A DNA stretch of 64,000 bases from Thuidium tamariscinum (Eukaryota > Streptophyta > Bryopsida > Hypnales > Thuidiaceae), in NCBI GenBank assembly GCA_947034885.2, contig OX344751.2, positions 43,801,082-43,865,081 of the forward strand, in the 5' to 3' direction. The notes under the pieces were generated by a model. The model saw nothing but the letters and a program-made list of their open reading frames with translations. It was not told the origin of the DNA and did no database searches. Each line of letters opens with the position of its first letter. The stretch's first letter is position 1. Shown in pieces: positions 47,317 to 58,147 of this stretch. A program made the translations under genes and the position numbers.

Positions 47317-49091
47317 ATGGTCAACACCAAGGCCATTATTTAGTCAATGAATGAGATAACATTTTGTTGTGTAAGACAAAAGTGCAACTATACATCCTCA
47401 AAATTAGGGGTGGAAAAGAAAATTTTTACAATAGTTTGGTTTTGAATGAGTACTTTTGGAACTTTCTAATCTAGGGATTTCCATAATATTGAAATTGATG
47501 ATTTCTATTGCCACTAGCTCATTGCTTTTAGGGTTAAGCAATCAAGCATATGTGTCGGATGGATGTGTTGAAGGAAGAAATTTTCCTGTGAAGGAAAATA
47601 TAATTCAAAAAGGTTTGAAATTTTTTTACATGTATTTCATCAAAAATGAATTACTATGCATTTTTTTCATAAAGATATTGTAAAACCTATTCTTGTTATA
47701 TAGGTCGTTTTTTTTTATCATAGGCTCAATACAAAATTGATGAAGGTAATAATTTTGGCTTTCAATGTAAGAACCACCTATACCCAATCACTCAAGCAAT
47801 CCTATGACAAATCATGAGCAATATGAGGCAATGCAAATTTTCTCCTTGTAGAGGGGTAAGAAATGTTGGGATTGTAAATTTTTGTAATTTTATTGCCAAA
47901 ATTGAAATTACTGTATGAATTTTGGAAGCCAAAAAGTTCTTGGAGCCTATAAAAGCCAATGTCTAGAGTCTTCCAATTTGGATCATTGTTGAGACTACTT
48001 TCCCACTCAATACTTCCTACACTTTATTACACTTTGGAAATAAATGGTTTATATCACGTATTGTAATCATTCTATGCTTTCAATTTACACTTCTTGGACA
48101 TTTATGTTAAGGTAAACCTTGCCTATGAATCTATGTGGTAGTCTAATCATCCATGAAAGACTCCTATTTAACTACTCATTAGAATTTTCTATCTCTCTAT
48201 AATAGATTTTAAAAAAAATTGGAATTAGGACTACATTAGGTTGATTTGTGGTCTCATTCATTGCCTTGAGAGTTGGCCATGGAATTAATAGTGACTATTA
48301 TAGGACACTTAAACCTTTTGAGGATAGACTCATTGTCAAGAATTATTTTTTTATTCTTTCATGCCATGGCTATCTTAGGGAATCATGAAACCATATTAGA
48401 AGATGTTGCGACAACTTTAGGTAATAGGATAACCATTATGGAAACCACTTTCTACTGATTTGGGATAGTTTGCAAACTTTTTTGAGCCAATTGGACTACA
48501 CATTTTAAAAATTCATACTTTGTTGAAGAGATAATATTCTAGTTACCCTCATCATTCCTCACCTTTGTCTTTTCATGGAAAAAAATCTAGATATTTTTGT
48601 GAATTGTAGCAAGCTAGACTGCGCATTCTACCTCTCATCAGCCAATTTACTTGACTCCAAGTTGTCCAACTCTATGTAAACTATAATGTGAACTACAAGT
48701 GATTGGAAATAGAACAACCTATACAATAGAAAAGGAGGGGGTGAAAATGGATTGCCTATTCATTAGAGAAAATTGTAGGCCTCTAGAGGGTTGCTCTACA
48801 ATATTCCCAAGCCCCCCATGGATTGCTTTTATTTTGGATTAAGGAATTTTTTTCCCCTATACTTCCTCAATCCTCACCCTTTGTTGTAATGTCAACCATT
48901 ATAAATTTCACAAACGATGTTATTTTATACACCAAGGCATTAGAAGGCAATAGAAGGCATTTGAATACACAATGTTCAATCAGAAAATCTAACCAATGAA
49001 GCACCTTATGTGCCCCTTATTTCATTTTATGACACTAACTTACATAATCAAGCCACTTACTCAATTTTGTGTGATTAATGATGATAAGAAA
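47317..49091. other. Unassigned AT-rich region
   Basis: No supported gene. A stretch near 47864-48050 begins TGTTGGGATTG and has CCTATAAAAGCC downstream, which resembles an LTR or promoter, but no partner repeat or target duplication was found. Confidence 0.4.
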
Positions 49092-49595
49092 AGTTTTTTT
49101 ATACAAGTGTATTAGTGGTAGGTAAAACAACCTATGCTGGATATGTGAATGAGGACTAAAAAGAACTCCACTACTCATAGTTAAGTAAAAATGCAGGGAT
49201 TGTGGTAAAAGTCAAATTTCAAATTTTAATTAGGCATAGAAGAATACCTTTTAAAAAAAAATTCTAAACCAAAAAAAGTTGAAGAATCAATATAAATTCT
49301 ATCTCCAAAAATCCATTTGAAATTTAGAATCTCCACCAAAAAGTTAAAGGCAAATTTCATGGAGGGTGCTTGAAAATGTTCAAAAAATGTTCCTTCCCAC
49401 CTCTTTGTGAAATTTGCCTATAAATTTTAGGTGGAGTCTTCAAACCTCAAACAAATTTTCTTGAAACAAAGCTTAGTTTGATTCACCAACTTTTTTTAGT
49501 TGGATTTTCTTGAAAAAAGGTTTTCTACTATGCCTAAATGAGGTATGAAATTTGACTTTTAATACAATCCCTACATTTTCATTTTACTATGAGCA
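49092..49595. repeat. Fold-back element F2
   Basis: Left arm about 49092-49360 and right arm about 49400-49595, with AATTTTAATTAGGCATAG facing CTATGCCTAAATGAGG and the loop near 49360-49400. It matches the element at 5738-7013 without the MITE insertion, and lacks that element's outermost right arm. Confidence 0.65.
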
Positions 49596-49748
49596 ACTTC
49601 ATTTTTTGTGAACAAAATTGAAAAGTCTTGAATATAATACAATCTTAGCAGTGGAGGATTTTCTACTAGAATGAATGAACGTGATTTCTTTATATGACCC
49701 CTACAAATTTCTATCTAGTATATACGTTATTATTGTAGGAATACTCAC

Positions 49749-49919
49749 TATCAGAAACCTCTCTTTTTGGTGACAAGCCCTAATTTTTTATGACAAATTT
49801 TAGGTGATGTCAATGTTGACAACTCAAAAAAATTTATGTCAACAAAAGTGTCCAAAAATTGACATCACCTAAATTTCATCATAAAAAATTAGGGGTCAGC
49901 ACTAAAAACGTGGGATTCT
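49749..49919. repeat. Short hairpin (MITE-like)
   Basis: Arms contain CCCTAATTTTTTATGACAAA and TTTCATCATAAAAAATTAGGGG, with TTAGGTGATGTCAA and TTGACATCACCTAA inside. Total about 170 bases. Related to the hairpin at 45112-45236. Confidence 0.6.
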
Positions 49920-51374
49920 TATAATGACTAATTTTTTTTACATTGTAAAATTTTGTAATTTTGTAATTGAATTTTGAATGTGAATTTCCCCCCAAGATCT
50001 AGTGTATTTGAGCCTCATTTTGAAGAGCTTTGAACACAATGGAAAGTCAAGATTGCAATGAGTACCCTTGTACAAAATCTTGAGTACAAGAATCACTACC
50101 ATTCATTTGCCAAATGGGATTTTTGACATTGAAACTAGACTTCAAAAAGAACTTCTTAAAAGTAGTAATTTGGTAAATTTAATTTAATTTCAAAGTGGTA
50201 CATACACACAATTTTGGTGCCTCAAGCATTGAGGGTTCAAAAGATGAAAGTATCAAAAATATTATGCTACCAAGCTTTTATTTGCAACCTTAATTCAATA
50301 AGCTAATGTAGACGAACTGACAAAGTACCCAATGGATTACTTTCAAATTCTTCAAGTAGATGATTCATGGTGTATCAAGAAGGATAATTTGCTCAATGAC
50401 TAGCCTATCATTACAAGGTTAAGAAGGGATGTCTTAAGTAATGTTGTGGGCATTCTGTTTTTGATAAAACTCTTCAAGCATTTGAAGAACCAAAGATTTA
50501 TTTTTCATCCAAGTTTTTCATTTTGTGAGGGAGGTCATATTTTTTCAAAGACTTGAAAATTTTTCCTAGTTTGTCTGGTTTACAAAATTTTATTGTTCAA
50601 AAATTGTACAATGCTTTTGGAGCAAATGTTTTTGATAAAGCAACCTATAGGAGTGTAGTATTTCTGATAAAAGTTTGGAATTCGTTTTTGCGGTTCTTTC
50701 CAAAGTTAGGACTTATAAGATTATGACACGTGTCCCAAATTAGCGAGAAAGAAATTAGGAAGTATTGAGTGGGACAAGTATTTCTTGAATGATTAGAATA
50801 AGAAGACCATAGGCATTGGCTATTGTTTGAGAATACAATTTGGCTATTAGAATTCTTAGCAATTTCAATTTCGGGAATTCAATTCTGAAAATTCTAAAAT
50901 CTTTGTATATGGGAAAAAATTTCATGACCTTACAATGTGGTCCAAAATTGCCTCAATTATCACTTACAGGTGCCTCAATCTTCCCCACTTTACAAAGTGC
51001 AAGGTCACTATTTCAAAAAAAATTAAAATTAAAAAAAAAAAACAGTGATTGTAAGGCTACTGACAAACTGAAGCAGTCAAAACTGCCAATGACATCACCG
51101 TAGTGAGTATTGTTGCCAAATCCCAGCCTCGGACCTTTTCTTGTGGGTTAACACAACATTGGTTGGCACTACCTTTGGAGGGTGTGGAATATTTGACACC
51201 CCAACAGTATTTCATCAGTAATTATTGAAGGAAGTAGATAGGTGGAAGATGGAGAGGCTGTTGGGGTGTGGAATATGCCACGCCCTTCATTGTAGAATGA
51301 AGGCAGTGCTACAACATGCTACTGAATGTTATGAATTCTCTACATATTTTTCTTGAACTACTGGTGTGAACATA
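49920..51374. other. Unassigned AT-rich region
   Basis: No supported gene. Around 51175-51290 a small imperfect repeat pair (GGGTGTGGAATATTTGACACC and GGGGTGTGGAATATGCCACG) is visible; its meaning is unknown. Confidence 0.4.
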
Positions 51375-52698
51375 ACTTAAGTAAAAATGAAAATAAAGAA
51401 TATCCAATGTTTATTGAAACATTGCTACCATTAGAATCAATGATTTTCAAGTTATTTGAAAGAGGTTATTTATAATTTAGCTTTTTAATGATTTCTTTCA
51501 TATAAGAATGTCTTCAAGTTTTTAGTTTCTTAAAGACGAATATGAAGTTTATTTTGCAAACTTTCTTTTACATACATTCTCAACCCATTTTCCAACATAT
51601 AGTTTAATTACACAAGATTTAGGCTTATATGTTGTTTTTTTCCAAATTTTTTTCATACTCTAATAGATTAAACTTCATCTTTAAAAAGACTTTAAAAAAT
51701 ATTTTTTCTTAAGTTTAGGTACATTGAAAGTTTGAAATTAAAATTAGTTGAGACTTTTATACTAAAAATTTAGGAAAATGTCCAGCTTTGGATATTGAAG
51801 TAGTTTTGAACCTCAAAACGATGTAGTATTTTAAAATTAAATTAATTTTTTTAAATTAAAAAATGGAATCACATATAGAATTTGAACTCCCTCAAAGATG
51901 AGTAGTTTTATCATTACTTCAAAATTGAAGAATATTGGTTGTAAAGTGATAGTAACAAATATTGCCTCTTCATGGTACATAGTCTAGTATTTGGTTTAAA
52001 TTTCAAATCTAGAAAAATTGAAATATTGAACACTATTGCTTTCATGAGAATTATTGATTTGAGGCCATTGTATTGCATGTTCACCAATCAAGGTTACAAA
52101 TTACAAAATATATTTATAAAGAAAATCTTCCATGCAAATACGAAATATCTCATGTAACAAAACATTTCAAATCAAACATATATAAATATTTTTTGGATTG
52201 ACATCAACATTAATTTGGAACACCTTCTTTTGTATAGTTTTGTGCAACTTGAATAAGTGTAAGCTTCTCGAGTTAATGAGCCATCTCCTTCAAATAAGCT
52301 TATTATATGAGTATATTAGAGCTAAATTTTTTCTTGATGTACCCTATGTGAAATATCTTAGTTGGTCTTGTTCTAGGAGTATTCCTATGGTTTCACTGCC
52401 AAAGACACAAACTAGGTATTTGGTTGAGTCAGGTCATAGCCAAGGTGAAAACATGTCATCCTTGGCCAAATTTGATGACCAAACAACGAAATGAAGACTC
52501 TTGGCTATGGTTCAATAGAGGGATGACTATGGATTTCAACCCCAACTTTGAGGTATAGACCTCTTAATGATCCTTCAATTTCAAATTTTTTACAAATGAA
52601 ATGATGATAAATATTTTTCATCTACTGTAATCAAAATTTTACTTCTCTCAAAAGAGGAGAGGAAAAAATATATTAATCTTAATTTGAAGTTGCAAAAA

Positions 52699-52867
52699 TG
52701 AAGAGGAGCTTACTATATTCTCTTAGAGTGGTAGGAGGTTCTTCAACCCATGTGGGACAACTAAGAGCACGAACTTGAAAGAACTTCTTTAAGTTCATGC
52801 TTTTATTTGTCTCACATAGATTGGGACACTCCCTACTACCCTAAGAAGATGTAGTGAGCTCTCTTTC
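52699..52867. repeat. Hairpin 1 of a tandem triple
   Basis: The left arm (52699-52780) contains GAGGAGCTTACTATATTCTC, GTGGTAGGAGG and CATGTGGGACAA; the right arm (52788-52867) contains TTGTCTCACATAGATTGGGA, CCCTACTACCCTAAGAAG and GTAGTGAGCTCTC. The arms are about 80 bases each with scattered mismatches and a loop of only a few bases. Confidence 0.75.
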
Positions 52868-52868
52868 A

Positions 52869-53046
52869 CATTTGGATACTCAAATCTTGCTACATCTACT
52901 TGAAATTGATGGAGATAACTCATCCTATGTAGCATGTTTAAACTTAAACTAGATATATTTGACTAGTTTTAGTTTAAACATCATTTATGGAATGAGTTTC
53001 TTCCATCCACTCCATGTGGATGTAGGAAGATGTGGATTTGCAAATG
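52869..53046. repeat. Hairpin 2 of a tandem triple
   Basis: The left arm (52869-52945) includes GCTACATCTACTTGAAATTG and CATGTTTAAACTTAAACTAG; the right arm (52960-53046) includes CTAGTTTTAGTTTAAACAT and CACTCCATGTGGATGTAGG. It directly adjoins hairpins 1 and 3. The inner end (TTTAAACTTAAACTAG) resembles that of hairpin 3 (GAATTTAAACTAG on the minus strand). Confidence 0.75.
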
Positions 53047-53195
53047 GACAAAGCTCACAATATCCACAAGGGGTGGAGAGAGGTGCTCCAATCTATATGT
53101 AATATATGAATTTTCTACAGACTAGTTTAAATTCATACATCACACATAGATTGGAGTACCTCTTTCCCTCCTTTGTGGATATAGTGAGCTTTAAT
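53047..53195. repeat. Hairpin 3 of a tandem triple
   Basis: The left arm (53047-53112) includes AAGCTCACAATATCCACAAG and GGTGCTCCAATCTATATG; the right arm (53120-53195) includes CATAGATTGGAGTACCTC and TTGTGGATATAGTGAGCTT. Its AGCTCACTA and CCAATCTATGTG elements also occur in hairpin 1, so the hairpins appear to be diverged copies of one unit. Confidence 0.75.
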
Positions 53196-53893
53196 ATGCC
53201 TTGGAAACTCAAAGCAATTTGTGAACTCTTCATGCAAGGAGAGTTAGACCTCAAAGAATAGAAAACTAGTTTTGGAGGGGTTTTAATTTTAGGAAAAATA
53301 AACAAGATTCCCTGATATATAAGAGTGTTTGTCCCTTTGAGAAAGTTGCCTTCACTATTTTGCACTAGTGTAGATGATTGTAACATGGATTAACCACGAC
53401 TAAAGAACATTGCAAAGATCCTGATTCTAAGTTTCAATTTTGAGTTAGCCATGGGGATGCTCTAAGGAAGGGCCATGCTAATGCCACTCAAAAATTGACA
53501 ACTTCCAAAAATATCCTATTATTTGAAGATATTTTGTGATTAGTATGATATTCTAAAGGATTTATACTTGAAAGATGTAAACTTTCATTGTATATTGAGA
53601 AATTTTGTACATTAAGTGTATAACATATCTAACCAGCCTAAACCATTCTCCTATGTAGCTTAAGATAATTCTTCCCTAGTCCCCTAGGAGTGAATTTTGC
53701 TTAATCTACACAAAGTCAATGGCTAATTGGAAAGTTACAAAAAGTAATTGGATGGCTAGAAAGTTGCCATGCTAGAAATCCTACTTTATATTGGTGCAAA
53801 AGGAACCCTAATGTTTAGTTGATAATTTTATGTGGCCACTTTTCAACATTCTTTCTTGATCTAGACCTGCTATCTTATATTTATAGAACACCT

Positions 53894-54627
53894 GGGTAAA
53901 TGCAAGAAACACTTGTACTATTTCCCGTCACCACCTAAGTGCTGATCTGTTTATTGGCTATAACTTTTGCATTTTTGCTCGAAATGACTCAAGATTTCTA
54001 GAGAAGGTACTCATGACTATCATACACCTTACATAATTTTTTCATAATTTTCAAAAATAATTTAATACTAAAATAGTACTAGTGATTAGATGTCACAAAT
54101 GCCAATTTGGAGGTTTTTAGTACTAAGGAGTACCTTTTTTTTAATGATTTTGAGATGAAATTTGGATGAGATGGTCTTCTAGTAGTTTTACATCACTCCA
54201 CCTGAGGGATTTTGAAAAAAGTTATTTTTATGTGGTGTGGAAGTCTACAAAGTGAGCTTCTTTCTGCTTGAATTTTGAAACATATAAAATATTATTTTGG
54301 TGGTTTTTTTGGTCGATGACCATCTCCATAGAGTTGTTGCAAATGGCCACTTTTTATTTTTTGTATTTACTTATTTTTTCTATTTTTCCCGAATTAAAAC
54401 ATGAAGGTATGTATTTTCTTGAGGTTTGGCACTTTTTAAATTCTCCTACTTAGAGAATTTTTCTATCAATTTCCTTTGGTGAAAACCTTCATCTTAGAGG
54501 TCTATACATTGTTCATATTTTTAAATTTTTTTAAAAATTAATTTTCTAATTTTAAAGTACTCCAGAAAAAGTCATGAGTACTGTGGTAAAACGCAACAAA
54601 TAGTACAAGTGTTTCTTGCATTCACCC
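53894..54627 (+). mobile_element. MITE of a GGGTGAATGCAAGAAA family, copy 1
   Basis: The ends are GGGTAAATGCAAGAAACACT and AGTGTTTCTTGCATTCACCC, inverted over about 30 bases. ACCT directly flanks it on both sides (53890-53893 and 54628-54631). Copy 1 of the duplicated segment has the uninterrupted site (AACACCTTGTATTTGTG near 2475). Length is 734 bases with no coding frame. It is homologous along its length, in opposite orientation, to 55688-56432. Four-base duplications are uncommon; the superfamily is not assigned. Confidence 0.8.
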
Positions 54628-54819
54628 ACCTATTTATGAGAGACAGTAGGTTATGCTTTTGAAAAGTGTTTCACATATGGACTCCCAAGAAATTTGTAAT
54701 CACAATACAACCTAATTGGAATATTGGTGTATTATAATGTTTCCTCAATGTGTAGAAAATCGATTGGGAAAGGACATATAGCTTTTCTTCTACCATGATA
54801 ATAAGCTCTTTCTTCATAT

Positions 54820-55002
54820 TTATAGGCACCCTAAAGTTTGAATCATCCCACTCACCAGTTCAAGAATCCTCTTTAGCATGATTACATGGCCGCAACAATT
54901 CTTAGATGTATTGCTAGTTGGCAGATCAAGAATTTGCTTCTCATCCAATTTGGAAATCCACATCTTGTCGTCAAGCTGGGATTGATTCATTTGATTGGAC
55001 AC
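54820..55002 (-). pseudogene. Possible exon relic, copy 2
   Basis: A minus-strand open frame of 60 codons contains SQLDDKMWISKLDEKQILDL, matching the peptide pattern in copy 1 (2740-2864). After this shared part a one-base difference shifts the two copies into different frames. No start, splice or domain evidence supports an active gene. Confidence 0.25.
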
Positions 55003-55687
55003 ATCTTAAGAGTCTAATTCATTTTGATTCTCACATCTTTCGACCAATGTAATTTGTAATTTGAGCGCAGTAATCATAAAGAAATCTCAACTGTTTAATC
55101 TTTCATTAAAAGATTCGATATTGATACAGCTGTCAGCAACTCAGTCTGTCCCACGAATTGCATCATCCAAAGCTTATTAAGACCACAACACTGATGAAGA
55201 GCGTGGTAAGTCGGATGTTGGTCAGTTGATGCAGTTCAAGGAGGTTCGAACTACTGAAGGTTTTAGTGTGCACCAGCGTTCCCAGAAACCATTTCTGGGG
55301 ATTCGCGGAAAAGCTATCTGTACACGAAAAAGACAGCTGTCTACGCGATAGAAAAAAAATGATAAAAAAAAAGAGATAAAAGTATTAAAAAAAGGGGGCA
55401 GATTTACTACCCATTTTTTTTTCAATAGCAAGCCCTTGCGATTGAATAGTAAATTTTGGAGACGCTTGCTGTTTCTGTTTGCTATTTCTGGGTTTCTTTG
55501 GGTGTTTGAAATGCTAAAGATTGTGTTCCATGTTGTGTTTTGGTGTTAAGAAATGCTAAATATTGTCTCCCATTTTCTATTTGTGTTAACAAATGCTAAA
55601 TATTGTCTTCCGTATTCACTTGTTGTGTTTCTTGTGTTTTAAAATGCACAAAAAAATTTGCAATGGGCAAATTGACATACAACTGAT

Positions 55688-56432
55688 GGGTCATTGCAAG
55701 AAAGACCTGCAACAAAATGTAGCGTTTTGCACAGTACTCACTTTTTTCTTTGGGAGTACTATATAAATAGTAAATCAATTTTTTTTTAAAGTGAAAAATA
55801 TGTTTGATGTATATACCTTTAAGAAGAAGATACTCTAGGAAGGAAAAGCATAGAAAAAATTTCTAAGTAGGAGAACTAAAAAAGTGCTGAATTTCGTGAA
55901 AATTGTAACTTTCACTATATTTTCACATTTTAATTTGTAAAAAATAGGGAAAGTAATTTTTCTTAAAACTAAAAATTGTCCATTTGGGAAGACTTTATGG
56001 TAAAGGTATTTCACCAAAATAATGATCCGAAAACTATCTTGATTGTTCAAAAATGTGCGCACAAGGGAGGCCTGTTAGCACACATGTAGAGGAAAGAGAA
56101 TAATGATTTTTTAAATTTCCTTCGGTGGAAACATGCCTACTTAGTGTAGGAATAGACCCTAGAAATCTCAGATCTAAATTATTAATTTAAAGTACTCCCC
56201 AATACTAAAAACCCCTAAACCGCAAAGTGTGACAAATTAAAGAAATTAGAATTTAAATATAAAATGATTTTTAAAAATTTCTGAAAAATAAGGGTTTTGA
56301 TAAATATCAAGCCAGTCATCTTCAATAAAAATTTCAAGTTCAAAGAGTTAATGCTTCAAAAGTTATAGCTCATGACAACTCCGTCACTCAAAGTGTGACG
56401 CCAAATAGTACAAGTCTTTCTTGCATTCACCC
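55688..56432 (-). mobile_element. MITE of the GGGTGAATGCAAGAAA family, copy 2, nested in hAT-2
   Basis: The ends are GGGTCATTGCAAGAAAGACC and AAGTCTTTCTTGCATTCACCC. TGAT flanks both sides (55684-55687 and 56433-56436). Length is 745 bases. On the minus strand its sequence follows 53894-54627 throughout, for example GCTATAACTTTTG near the start and TTCTCCTACTTAGA in the second half. No coding frame. Confidence 0.78.
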
Positions 56433-57572
56433 TGATACAAGTGTTGTGAAATATGGAATGTGGCGTGAAACAGTTTGCAAAGACAATTTTATTGCACATT
56501 TTTTTGACAAATCATTTCACTAACAAGGGAGTTGAACCCTTCTTGCAAAATTGCAAGACTGCCCAGTGCAGTGTTAGTGTTCTGCACACAAACAAACAAG
56601 CCATGTTAGAGTAAGCAATTAGTATTTCATACACCGAGAAAGCTTAGCTGCCTTGCAGGCTTGCACTGTCTCCCAAGCACCGCCATCTGCAGCTTCCATC
56701 GCCACTTCGCCACCAAAACTCCAGTACCGCAACAAAGGGCAGCTGCTGTGCTACACCAGTCAACGAACACCTCCGCCCACTAAGTCGTTGATTCAAGTCA
56801 CAACGTTGCAAAAGCTGTAGGTCACAGCCTCCAACATCCATTGTCAACATTGTATCAAGGTAAACTTGAGCAGCAATACTTGCAAATCCTCATGAAAACT
56901 AAGGCTACTACATGGAATGGTTATAGAAGGATACTAATTTGGCGGGCTTTCTTTAAATATCCCCTTGCCGTCCAAGCTTCATAGCACTTCTCCAAGAATT
57001 GATTGACTCCTTGTAAGGAAAATTTTGTAAGGAAAAATACTGCTGGCCAAACATTCGGACAACAAGGGGAAGGTGTTTGCCAAGTCTATTTCTATGGCAT
57101 GATTTGAGGAATTTCAAAGTTGAGAAACACCTCTCATCCTCTACAGAGCCAAGTACAAGACAACACCCAATTTCTGCAAGCTTGAAATATTCAGAGATGA
57201 GCTTACACAAGTGGCGAGACTGTGATAGTCTGCGCCACAGCTTCATGACCGGATTGACATGCACAGGCGGCCCACAAGCTGCTTCACAACTTGCTTTCAT
57301 CGTCACCTTAAAAAGAGCTTGCTGTGCATCCAACTTCGAGGCATTGAGTATGGCAGGTGCGGTATGAGGTTGGCCACCTTCACTTAAAGGGTGGCCTTTG
57401 TTGGCAAGTCCAGATTGACAATAGAAATCCTTCAAGATGGCCAAGTGGTGCGAGAAAGTGGACTCAGCCCCCTCATGCCTCCAGTATTGCGAATATATTA
57501 TCCCGAAAGCATCAAGGAGTTCCTGCTGCGGGAAGCGGCGGTCCAACTGATCGATAAGTGACTAAGCCATGT

Positions 57573-58147
57573 CTGTACACATGAATCCGACAAGTGAGTA
57601 CAGTCTGCACGGTCATCAACAAACATAAGAACCAGTGCACAAAGCAGCTTAGAGCCACACGAAGAATTAAGCCGATGTGATAAATTAGCCTGGGATCAAA
57701 GCATTAAGCCGATCTGTGAGATCAGCGAGGGATCGAAGCACTAAACCGATGTGATAAGTCAGCCAGGGATCAAAGCATTAAGCCGATCTAAGAAATCAGC
57801 CAGGGATCGAAGCACTAAGCCGATCTGAGAAATCAGCTTTGCCATCATTGCCTAGCAACGTAACTCCTGACAACCGAAGCCATGCTCACAATCAGAGTAT
57901 CAGACCTCAGTCTAATGTGACGTTCATAGCTTCCAACCAAGCTCATGAAGCCTAACCTGCAAACCACCATTGATAAGCAATGAAACACATGAGACATGAA
58001 ATGAACAAGAATTATAAATATCTGCAAGAAGTCATACATATAAGGTACACTTCCAATGAAACAAAACAGGTAAATGAATCCAAAAGCAAAAAAAAATTGG
58101 ATAATAAAATTATACTAATAAAAAAAATGGCGAAAGAAATGGCGTAC
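57573..58147 (-). other. Intron of the hAT-2 transposase gene
   Basis: The donor is CAG|GTACGC and the acceptor ends ACAG, 575 bases, same codon and phase as in hAT-1. It contains a 37-base tandem array (57669-57842) absent from the hAT-1 intron. Confidence 0.65.
57669..57842. repeat. Minisatellite, 37-base unit, about five copies
   Basis: Units starting AAGCCGATCTGAGAAATCAG lie at about 57669, 57706, 57743, 57780 and 57817. They alternate between ATCAAAGCATT and ATCGAAGCACT endings, suggesting growth by duplication of a two-unit block. Confidence 0.8.

Larger units (their letters stand above)
51375..55265. repeat. Duplicated segment, copy 2 (left part)
   Basis: This is collinear with copy 1 (about 1095-3095). 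Insertions relative to copy 1 are the block about 52345-53450, which holds three hairpins, and the MITE at 53894-54627. Similarity resumes past hAT-2 at 61125. The matching exon-like peptide is at 54820-55002 on the minus strand. Confidence 0.65.

Noticed and set aside
47864-48060. Possible copia-like LTR start (TGTTGGGATTG, CCTATAAAAGCC)
   Set aside because: No matching second copy, end or target duplication was found.
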